Positions 8,156 to 16,623 of a DNA stretch of 64,000 nt are shown here, in pieces (position 1 is the first letter of the stretch; each line of letters starts with the position of its first letter). The position numbers were made by a program, and so were the translations under genes. Origin of the DNA: Kaistia hirudinis (GTDB taxonomy: Bacteria; Pseudomonadota; Alphaproteobacteria; Rhizobiales; Kaistiaceae); contig NZ_JACIDS010000005.1 in the NCBI RefSeq assembly GCF_014196455.1, forward strand, positions 124,001 to 188,000. The letters are read 5' to 3'. Under the pieces are notes generated by a model. The model did not search any database. It saw only the letters and a program-made list of their open reading frames with translations, and had not been told where the DNA came from.

Positions 8156-11100
8156 ATGGCTAACACTCCGAAGTCCAAGGACCCGGCGGACGCAGCGCTC
8201 TCCGCCGTGGAGCAGGCTCTCCGGAATGATTTCAGCTCGCCCTCCGTTGATCCTTCGGATCGCCCCGTGCCGTCCGGCGGCCCGCGCGATCGCCGCCTCG
8301 AGCAGCCGCGGATGAACGAGCGGCCGAATGAATCGCCGCGCGGCAATGCCGGCCCGCGCCGCGCCGATGCGCCCCGCAAGTCCGAAGTTGCTCCGCAGGC
8401 CGCAGCCGCTGCCTCGCCCCGCCCGCAGGCGCCGCGCCCCGATGCGCCGCGCGCCGCCGGCAATGACGACGCCTCGCCCCGCCAGCGCCGCGGTGAGCGA
8501 CGGAACCGCGTCGCGGCCAATGACGACCGCCGCGTCACCGGCGCCGGCCTGCCGGTCCGCCGGCCCTCGCGCCTGATCTATCCCGCCGCCCTCCTCCTCA
8601 CGGTCGTGTGGGTCGGTGCGGTGCTGTTCTATCTCTCGCAGGCCGGCATCAATCCGTTCGCCGGCCAGGGCGAGCTCGGCGTGGCCCAGTTCGCCAACAT
8701 CGCTCTCGCGCTCGCGCTGCCCGTCGGCATCGTCTGGGGCATCGCCATCATGGTGGCGCGTGCCCAGGAGATGCGCATCGCCGCCCGCTCGATCTCGGAA
8801 GTGGCAGCCCGCCTCGCCGAGCCGGAGCAGGCCGCGACCGAGGCCGTCGTGACCGTCAGCCAGGCGATCCGCCGCGAAGTCGCCGCCATGGGCGACGGCA
8901 TCGAGCGTGCGCTCGCCCGCGCCAGCGAACTCGAACTGCTGGTGCATAACGAGGTCGCCGCCCTCGAGCGGTCCTATTCCGACAATGAAGTCCGCATGCG
9001 CGGGCTGATCGACGACCTCGCCAATCAGCGCGAGGCGATCGTCATCAATTCCGAGCGCGTCCGCACGTCGATCGTGTCGGCCCAGGAGTCGCTCTCCAAG
9101 GACCTCCGCGAGGCGAGCGAGCAGATCGCCGAGAACGTCATCGAATCCGGCAGCCGCATCACGCTGGCGCTCTCCGACCGCGGCGAGCAGATCACCGTGG
9201 CGCTCGGCGCCGCCGGCGATTCCATGATCGACAAGCTGTCGGTGCGCGGCGAGGACCTCGTCAACCGCATGTCGTCGGCCGTCGGCGACGTGACGGAATC
9301 GCTGACGCGGACCGGCATGGACGTGACGGACCAGCTGCTCGCGCGCAGCGCCGAGATCAACGAGACGCTCGACACCACCGGCCGCGCCATGGCCGATACG
9401 GTCGCCGAGCGCGGCCGCGAAGTCAGCGACACGCTGGCCCGCATTGCCGACGAGCTCAATGAGGGCCTCGACCGCCGCACGGTCGAGATGACCCGGTCGA
9501 TCTCGATCACCGGAAATCAGGTTGCCGAGACGATCTCGCACCACACCCGCGAGGTGAATGCCGCGCTCAAGGCCAATGCCGACAGCCTCGTCGTCGATCT
9601 CGCGATCCGCGGCCAGGAGATCAGCGAGCGCCTGGACGAGACCGGCATGCGCGTCGCCGACACGATCTCGGCCCGCGGCGATGAGCTGGCCGAGCGCCTT
9701 GCCATCACCGGCGAGCGCATCAACGACGCCATTTCGATCGACGGCGGCAGCCTGGCCGAGCGCCTGACGGCCGCCGGCGACCTGATGGCCAATCTCGTCG
9801 AGGCGCGCACCCAGGCGCTGCGCGAGACGATCGACAGCGCCTCGGGCGCCGTGAACGAGGCCTTCGACGCCCGCGCCGCGGAGCTTACCGAGCGGCTCGC
9901 CAGCGTCGGCGGCGAGGTGGCCAAGGCCATCGCCGTGCGCGGCCTCAAGGTCAACGAGACCATCATCGCCTCCGGCAACGAGATCGCCGAGACGATGACC
10001 GCCCGCGCCAGCATGCTGCATGACCGCTTCATCAATTCGAGCCGCGACGCGATCGAGACGATGGAGAGCCGCGGCACGGCCGTCTACGACCTCATTATCG
10101 AGACCAGCCAGCAGCTGGCCGACGCGATCGAGACCCGCGGCACGACGATCCACGAGAAGATCCTCGCCTCCGGCGGCGATCTGGCCGCGACGATCGAGCA
10201 GCAGGGCGCCGAGGCGCATGAGCGCATCGTCGCATCCGGCTCGCGCCTCTCGTCCGAGATCGTGGAACGCGCGGATTCGGCCCATCGCCGCATCGTCGAC
10301 TCGGGTTCCGGCCTTGCCCGCGAGATCGAGCAGCGCGCCGACATCGCCCATGAGCGGATCGTCACCTCGGGCACCAATCTCGTCAACGAGATCGAGCACC
10401 GCGCCGGCGCCGTGCATGAGCGCATCGTCGCCTCCGGCTCGGGTATCGTCAGCGAGATCGCCGGCCAGGCGAGCGCCGTCCATCACCAGCTGATCACCGC
10501 CGGCACCTCGCTGGCCGACGAGATCGAGAACCGCGCGACGGCGGTCCATGAGCGCATCATCGCCACGGGCTCGGAGCTGATCGGCGATATCGCCAACCAG
10601 ATCGGCGCCGCGCACGAGCAGATCGTTACCTCGGGCTATGGTGTCGCGGACGAGATCGAGAGCCGCGCCAACAACGTCCATCAGCGCATCGTCTCCTCCG
10701 GCAGCGAGCTGTCCGAGGAGATCGCCAACCGGGCGAGTGCCGCGCATGAGCAGATCAACGAGACGGGGTCCAGCCTCGCCCGTGCGATCGAGGAACGCGC
10801 CACGGCGGTGCATCAGCGCATCATCGCGTCGGGTTCGGGCCTCGTCGACGAGATCGCCAACCGCGCCGACGCCGCCTTCCAGCAGCTGACGCAGTCCGGC
10901 TCGGGCCTCGCACGCGAGATCGAAGAGCGCGCCAACACCGTCCATCGCCAGATCATCGCCTCAGGCTCGACCCTGTCGGCCGAGATCGCCGGCCAGGCGA
11001 GCGCCGCCTTCCAGCAGATCGCGACCTCGGGCTCCGATCTTGCTGGAGAGATCGAGAACCGCGCCCTCGCCGTGCACGAGCGGATCGTCACCTCCGGCAC

Positions 11101-14100
11101 GTCGCTGGCCGAGGAGATCGAGAACCGCGCCGGCGCCGTGCATGAGCGCCTCGTCACCTCCGGTTCCTCGCTGATCGAGGAAATCGAAAGCCGCGCCGGC
11201 GTCGCCCATGAGCGCCTCGTCACCTCCGGTTCATCGTTGATCGAAGAGATCGAGAGCCGCACCGGCGTCGCCCATGAGCGGCTCGTCACTTCCGGCTCCT
11301 CCCTGATCGAGGAAATCGAGACCCGCACGGGCACCGCCCATGAGCGTCTTGTCGCCTCCGGCTCTTCGCTGATCGAGGAGATCGAAAGCCGCACCGGCGC
11401 CGCCCACCAGCGCATCGTCGCCTCGGGCACCGACATTGCGAGCGAGATCGAGAACCGCGCCGGCGCCGTGCACCAGCGGATCCTCGCGACCGGCTCGACG
11501 CTGGTCGAGGACATCGTCGGCCAGGCCAATGCGGCGCATGAGCGCGTCGTGGCCTCGGGCAACGACCTCGCCAACGAGATCGAGAACCGCGCCATCATCG
11601 TTCACGACCGCATCGTCGACACCTCGACGCGCTTCGGCGAACTGATCGCCGATCGCGGCCAGGCCATCGCGACCGGCCTCGACGAGCGCTTCGCGGCGCT
11701 GCGCGACATCATCGAAGTGCGCGGCCCCGAGCTGATCACCCGCTTCTCGGAGCGGGCCAATGTGCTCGACACCAGCCTTTCCGACCGGATCGGCGTGTTC
11801 GGCGACACGATGGAGCAGAAGCTCAACGCCGCCTCCGAACTGCTCGACGGCAATACCCGCCGCATCGACGAGGCGCTCGACGCCCGCTCGCGCCAGATCA
11901 GCCAGACGCTGGTCGAGCGCACGCGCCAGATCGCCGACGCTTTCGCCACCGGCCATGCCGAGATCAACTCGATCATCGACGTGCGCCTCTCCGACATCTC
12001 GGATCGCCTGACCGATCGCACCCAGGCACTGTCCGACATGCTCTCGGAGCGGACCACGTCGATCAATGACACGCTCGGCCAGCGCGCCATCGAGGCAGCC
12101 GACAGCTTCGACGCCCGCGCCGCGCAGATGGACAGCATCCTCTCGACGCGCCTCGGCGACATCACCTCGACGCTCGGCCGCGAATCCGTGCGCGTTGCGG
12201 AGCAGATCGTGAATTCGCTGTCGGAGGCCACGGAGCGGCTCGTCTCGGCCTCGGCCACGACCACCGATTCGCTGCGCCAGAACACCGAGGAATCGATCCA
12301 GTTCCTGGCGCGCTCCGGCGAGGAAGCGACCCAGTCGCTCGCCCGCTCGGCGGAAAGCGCCGCGGACGTCGTCACGCGGACCACGACGGAAGCCTCGCAG
12401 GCGATCAGCCAGGTCGCGTCCTCGACCATCGACCTGCTCGCCACGTCGGCGGCGGAAGCGACTGCGAGCCTCAGCCGTTCGGCGGCGGAAGTCAGCGACC
12501 AGCTCAACCGCAGCACCGAGGAAGCGGGCGACCGCTTCACCCGCCTCTCGGGCGACATTGCCGGCCGCCTCATCAGCATGGCGGGCGAGGTCGGCGACCA
12601 GATGGCGCGAGTCACGACCGAGGCCGGCGATCATCTCGCCCGCGTCTCGGGCGAGGCCACCCGCCGCTTTGCCGGCGTCTCCGTCGAGGTCAGCGGCCAG
12701 ATCGCCGAAGCCACCAACGAGGCGGGCAGCCAGTTCGCGCGCCTTTCGGAAGACGCGACCAGCCGGATCACCGGTCTCGCCGACAGCGTCACGGAGCAGA
12801 TCACGCGCGTCTCGACCGAGACCAGCGAACGCTTCGCCAGCCTCTCGGACGATGTCACCGGCCGCCTCACGGGCATTGCCAGCGAGGTCGAGCAGAACCT
12901 GTCCGGCCGTGCGCTTGCGGTTGCGACGGCGCTCGAGCAGCGCACGCAGACGCTGAACGAGGTGCTCGGCCACCGCTCGTCCGAGCTTGCCCGTCTCCTC
13001 GACGGCGAGGGCAACCGTCTCGTCAGCGCGCTCGACCAGCGCGGCGACGAGCTGACGCGCCGCGTTGCCACGGTCGGCGACTCGGTGGTCGACCTGCTGG
13101 CCTCGAAGGGCAGCGAGGTCGTCTCGATGGTGCTTTCGAGCACCGACCAGGCGGCGCGCACCCTGCTCGACAGCAGCGAGACCGTGTCGCGCAGCTTCGG
13201 CCTCGCCAATGAGCGTCTCAACTCCGACGTCGCCGGCATCGTCGAGCGGCTGGCGCAGTCGAACGACATGCTGAGCTCGCTGCTCGACAAGACGAGCGAC
13301 AATCTCAACCAGATCGAGACCGGCCTCGCCTCGCGCACCAGCGAATTCGCCGTCTCGATCGAGCAGGCGATCGGCAACACGCAGAGCTCCTCGTCCATGC
13401 TCGCCTCGCATGTCGCCATGCTGCGCGACGTGTCGAAGGAAGTGCTCGACAATGTCGGCGTCGTCGCCGGCCGGTTCGAGGAACAGGGCCGTTCGCTCCA
13501 GGAAGCCGCGCAGAACCTCTCCAAGGCCAACACGGACATGGAGACGGGCCTCGACGAGCGCCGCCTGACGCTGGAGCATCTCGCGGGCAGCCTGGCCGGC
13601 CGTTCGCAGGAACTGGACCTCCGCATGAAGTCCTTCACCGACACGGTGAGCGCTTCGCTGCGCGAGGCCGAGGAGCGCGCTGCCGAGGTCGCCCGCAATC
13701 TCGCCCAGTCGAGCGCCGAAGCGACCAAGTCGGTCGTGGCCAGCATCGAGGGTCTCGGCGAGACGGCCGGCGCTGCCGGAACGCGGACGGTGGAAGCCGT
13801 GCGCGCCGCCAATCGCGCGCTCATCGACGAGATGTCGGCCGTCATGGAGCAGGCCGCCAAGGACTTTGCCTCGGCGACCGACGGCATGCGCACCGCCACC
13901 AAGGAGATGCAGCAGGATCTCGAGACGACGCGCACCGAGATCAAGCGCGGCATTCTCGAGCTGCCGAACGAGACTCGCGAGAGCGCGGATGCCATGCGCC
14001 GCGTGGTGACCGATCAGCTCAAGGCTCTGTCCGAGTTGTCGGAGATCATCTCCAAGCACGGCAAGGCGCTCGACGTGGCGCTGCCCGCCTCGTCCACGCA

Positions 14101-14872
14101 GCCGAGCCGCAGCCGCATGTTCGAGCCGCCGGCTGCCGCGCTTCGCCAGCCCGCCGCCCCGGCACCCGCGCCGAAGGCCGCCGCTGCGCCCCAAAGCGCC
14201 GCGGGGATCTTCAGCCAGCCGGCATCGGCTCCGGTTGCGGTCGCGCCGGCCCCGGCGCCCGCTCCGGCCAAGCCCGCCCGGTCCGCTGCTGCACGCAGCG
14301 AGCCGGCTCCTGCGCCGAGCGCGCCGGCCGCCCGTCCCGCCCCCGCGCCGCAGCGCGAGGCCCGGGCAGCGGCCAAGGCCGCCCCGCAGCCCGAGCCGGT
14401 CGCCGAGGCGGCGCCTGCCGCTGCCGATGGCGAGCAGCGCGGTTGGGTGTCGGATCTGCTCCGCCGCGCCTCGCGCGACGAGGACGCCGTTCCGGCGCCG
14501 AAGGAGGCCCGCTCGGCCAATGGCCGCGGCAATGGCACGGCGGAATCGCTCGGCAATCTCTCGGCGGACATCGCCCGCGCCATCGATCCGCGCGCGGCGG
14601 CCGAACTGTGGGAGCGTCATCGCCGCGGCGAGAAGAACGTCTTCACGCGCCGGCTCTACACGCTGCAGGGCCAGCAGACTTTCGACGAGATCCGTCGCAA
14701 GTATCAGCAGGAGAACGAGTTCCGCGCCGCGGTCGACCGCTATGTCGGCGATTTCGAGCGCCTGCTCGCCGAGGCGACCCGCCAGGACCCGACGACGAGC
14801 AATGCCTATCTCGTCTCCGATACCGGCAAGGTCTACACGATGCTCGCCCATGCGAGCGGCCGCTTCGACTGA
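8156..14872 (+). CDS. Giant repeat coiled-coil protein, growth pole ring (GPR/RgsE) type
   Basis: 2238 residues. Residues 1-140 are disordered, basic and Pro/Ala rich. Two transmembrane segments follow (about 141-160 and 179-199). A very long helical region to about residue 1970 contains 22-residue repeats resembling apolipoprotein A1/A4/E domains. An Ala/Pro linker (about 1978-2095) leads to a compact C-terminal domain (IDPRAAAELWERHRRG onward). Size, membrane anchor and apolipoprotein-like repeats match the GPR protein of Agrobacterium and RgsE of Sinorhizobium, which form a ring at the growing pole and are needed for polar growth and rod shape. Identity is inferred from architecture. GAGG lies upstream of ATG 8156. 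Confidence 0.85.
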   Translation: MANTPKSKDPADAALSAVEQALRNDFSSPSVDPSDRPVPSGGPRDRRLEQPRMNERPNESPRGNAGPRRADAPRKSEVAPQAAAAASPRPQAPRPDAPRAAGNDDASPRQRRGERRNRVAANDDRRVTGAGLPVRRPSRLIYPAALLLTVVWVGAVLFYLSQAGINPFAGQGELGVAQFANIALALALPVGIVWGIAIMVARAQEMRIAARSISEVAARLAEPEQAATEAVVTVSQAIRREVAAMGDGIERALARASELELLVHNEVAALERSYSDNEVRMRGLIDDLANQREAIVINSERVRTSIVSAQESLSKDLREASEQIAENVIESGSRITLALSDRGEQITVALGAAGDSMIDKLSVRGEDLVNRMSSAVGDVTESLTRTGMDVTDQLLARSAEINETLDTTGRAMADTVAERGREVSDTLARIADELNEGLDRRTVEMTRSISITGNQVAETISHHTREVNAALKANADSLVVDLAIRGQEISERLDETGMRVADTISARGDELAERLAITGERINDAISIDGGSLAERLTAAGDLMANLVEARTQALRETIDSASGAVNEAFDARAAELTERLASVGGEVAKAIAVRGLKVNETIIASGNEIAETMTARASMLHDRFINSSRDAIETMESRGTAVYDLIIETSQQLADAIETRGTTIHEKILASGGDLAATIEQQGAEAHERIVASGSRLSSEIVERADSAHRRIVDSGSGLAREIEQRADIAHERIVTSGTNLVNEIEHRAGAVHERIVASGSGIVSEIAGQASAVHHQLITAGTSLADEIENRATAVHERIIATGSELIGDIANQIGAAHEQIVTSGYGVADEIESRANNVHQRIVSSGSELSEEIANRASAAHEQINETGSSLARAIEERATAVHQRIIASGSGLVDEIANRADAAFQQLTQSGSGLAREIEERANTVHRQIIASGSTLSAEIAGQASAAFQQIATSGSDLAGEIENRALAVHERIVTSGTSLAEEIENRAGAVHERLVTSGSSLIEEIESRAGVAHERLVTSGSSLIEEIESRTGVAHERLVTSGSSLIEEIETRTGTAHERLVASGSSLIEEIESRTGAAHQRIVASGTDIASEIENRAGAVHQRILATGSTLVEDIVGQANAAHERVVASGNDLANEIENRAIIVHDRIVDTSTRFGELIADRGQAIATGLDERFAALRDIIEVRGPELITRFSERANVLDTSLSDRIGVFGDTMEQKLNAASELLDGNTRRIDEALDARSRQISQTLVERTRQIADAFATGHAEINSIIDVRLSDISDRLTDRTQALSDMLSERTTSINDTLGQRAIEAADSFDARAAQMDSILSTRLGDITSTLGRESVRVAEQIVNSLSEATERLVSASATTTDSLRQNTEESIQFLARSGEEATQSLARSAESAADVVTRTTTEASQAISQVASSTIDLLATSAAEATASLSRSAAEVSDQLNRSTEEAGDRFTRLSGDIAGRLISMAGEVGDQMARVTTEAGDHLARVSGEATRRFAGVSVEVSGQIAEATNEAGSQFARLSEDATSRITGLADSVTEQITRVSTETSERFASLSDDVTGRLTGIASEVEQNLSGRALAVATALEQRTQTLNEVLGHRSSELARLLDGEGNRLVSALDQRGDELTRRVATVGDSVVDLLASKGSEVVSMVLSSTDQAARTLLDSSETVSRSFGLANERLNSDVAGIVERLAQSNDMLSSLLDKTSDNLNQIETGLASRTSEFAVSIEQAIGNTQSSSSMLASHVAMLRDVSKEVLDNVGVVAGRFEEQGRSLQEAAQNLSKANTDMETGLDERRLTLEHLAGSLAGRSQELDLRMKSFTDTVSASLREAEERAAEVARNLAQSSAEATKSVVASIEGLGETAGAAGTRTVEAVRAANRALIDEMSAVMEQAAKDFASATDGMRTATKEMQQDLETTRTEIKRGILELPNETRESADAMRRVVTDQLKALSELSEIISKHGKALDVALPASSTQPSRSRMFEPPAAALRQPAAPAPAPKAAAAPQSAAGIFSQPASAPVAVAPAPAPAPAKPARSAAARSEPAPAPSAPAARPAPAPQREARAAAKAAPQPEPVAEAAPAAADGEQRGWVSDLLRRASRDEDAVPAPKEARSANGRGNGTAESLGNLSADIARAIDPRAAAELWERHRRGEKNVFTRRLYTLQGQQTFDEIRRKYQQENEFRAAVDRYVGDFERLLAEATRQDPTTSNAYLVSDTGKVYTMLAHASGRFD
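10073..11656 (+). repeat. 24 tandem 22-residue (66-bp) coding repeats
   Basis: Residues 640-1167 of the GPR-like protein divide exactly into 24 units of 22 residues, with consensus A-x-A-V-H-E-R-I-V-A-S-G-S-x-L-x-x-E-I-E-x-R. Units 17-20 (11129-11392) are nearly identical in protein (HERLV-TSGSSLIEEIE core) yet differ at many third codon positions. Looser 22-residue units continue upstream from about 9300. The 22-residue period is the classical amphipathic apolipoprotein-type period (two 11-mers). Confidence 0.95.
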
Positions 14873-14895
14873 GGCGCTCCATCCTGGATTCCCTG

Positions 14896-14925
14896 AAAAG
14901 GGCGCGGCTTGCCGCGCCCTTTTCG
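14896..14925 (+). terminator. Rho-independent terminator
   Basis: AAAAGGGCGCGG and CCGCGCCCTTTT (14896-14907, 14912-14923) form a perfect 12-bp stem with a 4-nt loop and a T-run, 24 bp after the GPR-like gene. Confidence 0.88.
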
Positions 14926-15085
14926 TTTGCGCGGAAGGCTGCGTCGCCGCTTTTGCCGTTGCCGCGGCCCGCGCGGACGGCTAGAGCCAATCGGCCTGCC
15001 CTCCCATTCCCCGGAGCGGAGCCGATCGCCGCGTCCGTCGGCGCGCTCGCGCACCGCATCGATCCGTCCACGCAAGAGCCACCAC

Positions 15086-16315
15086 ATGTCCGCGACGCCG
15101 CGCAGCCACTGGGGAGCGTTTCGCCACAGGAGCTTCACGCTCTATTGGCTGGCCCGCCTCGCCGCCAATTTCTCGGTCAACATGGTCTCCGTCGCCGTGG
15201 GCTGGCAGGTCTACGACCTGACCAAGGATCCGCTCGATCTCGGCATCATCGGCCTCGTCCAGTTCATTCCCGCGCTCGCGCTCGTCCTCGTCACGGGCGC
15301 CGTGGCCGATCGCTATGACCGCCGCACGATCATGGCGCTGTGCATTGCCGGCGAGGCGGCCTGCATTCTCGGATTGATCGCCTTCACCCTGTCCGGCAGC
15401 ACGGATGTGCGCATCGTCTTCGCGATCCTGCTCGGCTTCGGCATTGCCCGCGCCTTCATCGGCCCGGCCTCCGGCGCGCTGGCGCCGAACCTGGTGCCGC
15501 CGGAAGATCTCGGCAGCGCGATCGCCTGGAATTCGAGCGCCTGGCAGATCGCCACGATCGTCGGACCGGTTGCCGGCGGGCTGCTCTATGGGCTGGCGCC
15601 CGAAGCGCCCTATGCGGCTGCGGCGGGACTGATCGCGCTCGGCCTCGTCGCCCTGCTCTCGATCGCCCGACCGAAGCAGATGCGGCTGGCGGAATCCGCC
15701 GGCTGGGACACCGTCATCGCCGGCTTCCGCTATGTCTGGAAGGAGAAGATCGTGCTCGGCGCGATCTCGCTCGATCTCTTCGCCGTGCTGCTCGGCGGCG
15801 CGACCGCCCTCCTCCCCGTCTATGCCCGCGACATTCTCGAGGTCGGCCCCTGGGGGCTCGGCATGCTGCGGGCGGCGCCGGCCGTCGGGGCCCTCGCCGT
15901 CGTCGCCTGGCTCGCCTTCCGGCCGGTGCGCGATCATGCCGGCCTGCTGCTCTTCGTCTTCGTGACGATCTTCGGCCTCGGCACGATCCTGTTCGGCCTG
16001 TCCACCCTCCCCTGGCTATCCGTGGTCGCCCTCGCCATCATGGGCGCGAGCGACATGGTGAGCGTCTATATCCGCGAGACGCTGATCCAGCTGTGGACGC
16101 CGGACGCGGTGCGCGGCCGGGTCAACGCCGTCAACATGGTCTTCATCGGCGCGTCGAACGAGCTCGGCGAGTTCCGCGCCGGCGTCTCGGCGGCGCTGTT
16201 CGGTGCCGTCGCGGCCGTGGTCGTCGGCGGCGCCGGCACGGTGGCCGTCGCCGCTATCTGGGCGAACATCTTCCCCTCACTCAGGCGGGCCCGCCACCTC
16301 GACGGCCGCCCCTGA
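15086..16315 (+). CDS. MFS transporter (EntS-like / DHA3 type)
   Basis: About 409 residues with roughly 12 hydrophobic segments, starting at ATG 15086 (MSATPRSHWGAFRHRSF). The loop between helices 2 and 3 reads GAVADRYDRRT, the conserved major facilitator motif. The N-terminus FTLYWLARLAANFSV and the overall pattern resemble the EntS/DHA3 group of exporters. The longer frame from 14909 would add about 60 basic residues and run through the terminator, so it is rejected. Substrate unknown. Confidence 0.85.
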   Translation: MSATPRSHWGAFRHRSFTLYWLARLAANFSVNMVSVAVGWQVYDLTKDPLDLGIIGLVQFIPALALVLVTGAVADRYDRRTIMALCIAGEAACILGLIAFTLSGSTDVRIVFAILLGFGIARAFIGPASGALAPNLVPPEDLGSAIAWNSSAWQIATIVGPVAGGLLYGLAPEAPYAAAAGLIALGLVALLSIARPKQMRLAESAGWDTVIAGFRYVWKEKIVLGAISLDLFAVLLGGATALLPVYARDILEVGPWGLGMLRAAPAVGALAVVAWLAFRPVRDHAGLLLFVFVTIFGLGTILFGLSTLPWLSVVALAIMGASDMVSVYIRETLIQLWTPDAVRGRVNAVNMVFIGASNELGEFRAGVSAALFGAVAAVVVGGAGTVAVAAIWANIFPSLRRARHLDGRP

Positions 16316-16388
16316 AATTTTTCGCGAGGCGAAGGGAACCATCATTGTCGCGGGATGTTGAACGTCCGAACTGGACGAGGTGCGCCCG

Positions 16389-16541
16389 ATGGTCACGATC
16401 ATTCTCATCATTCTGATTATTCTGCTCATCGGAGCGCTGCCGAGTTGGCGTTACAGCTCAGGTTGGGGCTACGGGCCGAGCGGACTGCTCGGCGTCATCG
16501 TCGTCATTCTTCTGATCCTGCTTCTGCTCGGCCGGATCTGA
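16389..16541 (+). CDS. DUF3309 family small membrane protein
   Basis: A 50-residue protein: a hydrophobic N-terminal segment (IILIILIILLIGALP), a short polar turn with SGWGYGPSG, and a second hydrophobic segment ending LLLLGRI. The W-G-Y-G-P-S-G turn between two membrane helices is characteristic of DUF3309, a short family widespread in Proteobacteria with unknown function. It lies 82 bp before the kinase gene on the same strand. Confidence 0.88.
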   Translation: MVTIILIILIILLIGALPSWRYSSGWGYGPSGLLGVIVVILLILLLLGRI

Positions 16542-16623
16542 TCCGGTCCTTCGAGCACGACGCGCAACGACCAGAAGGATCAGAAGAATCCGCCTGATAG
16601 CCGGCCCCCGACATCGCTTTTCC

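Noticed and set aside
8021-10945. 974-codon open frame antisense to the GPR-like gene
   Set aside because: Its length follows from the GC-rich codon bias and repeat structure of the sense gene; the predicted product is a repetitive low-complexity protein with no recognisable domain or start signal.
10073-11656. Regular 66-bp repeats as a possible CRISPR array
   Set aside because: Units are contiguous, translate in one frame and vary by codon; no spacers and no cas genes.
11231-14851. 1206-codon open frame antisense to the GPR-like gene
   Set aside because: Same reason; no credible protein features, while the sense frame has membrane helices, repeats and a conserved-looking C-terminal domain.
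14909-15085. N-terminal extension of the MFS transporter
   Set aside because: It would begin inside the terminator of the GPR-like gene and add about 60 Arg-rich residues before the first conserved segment.
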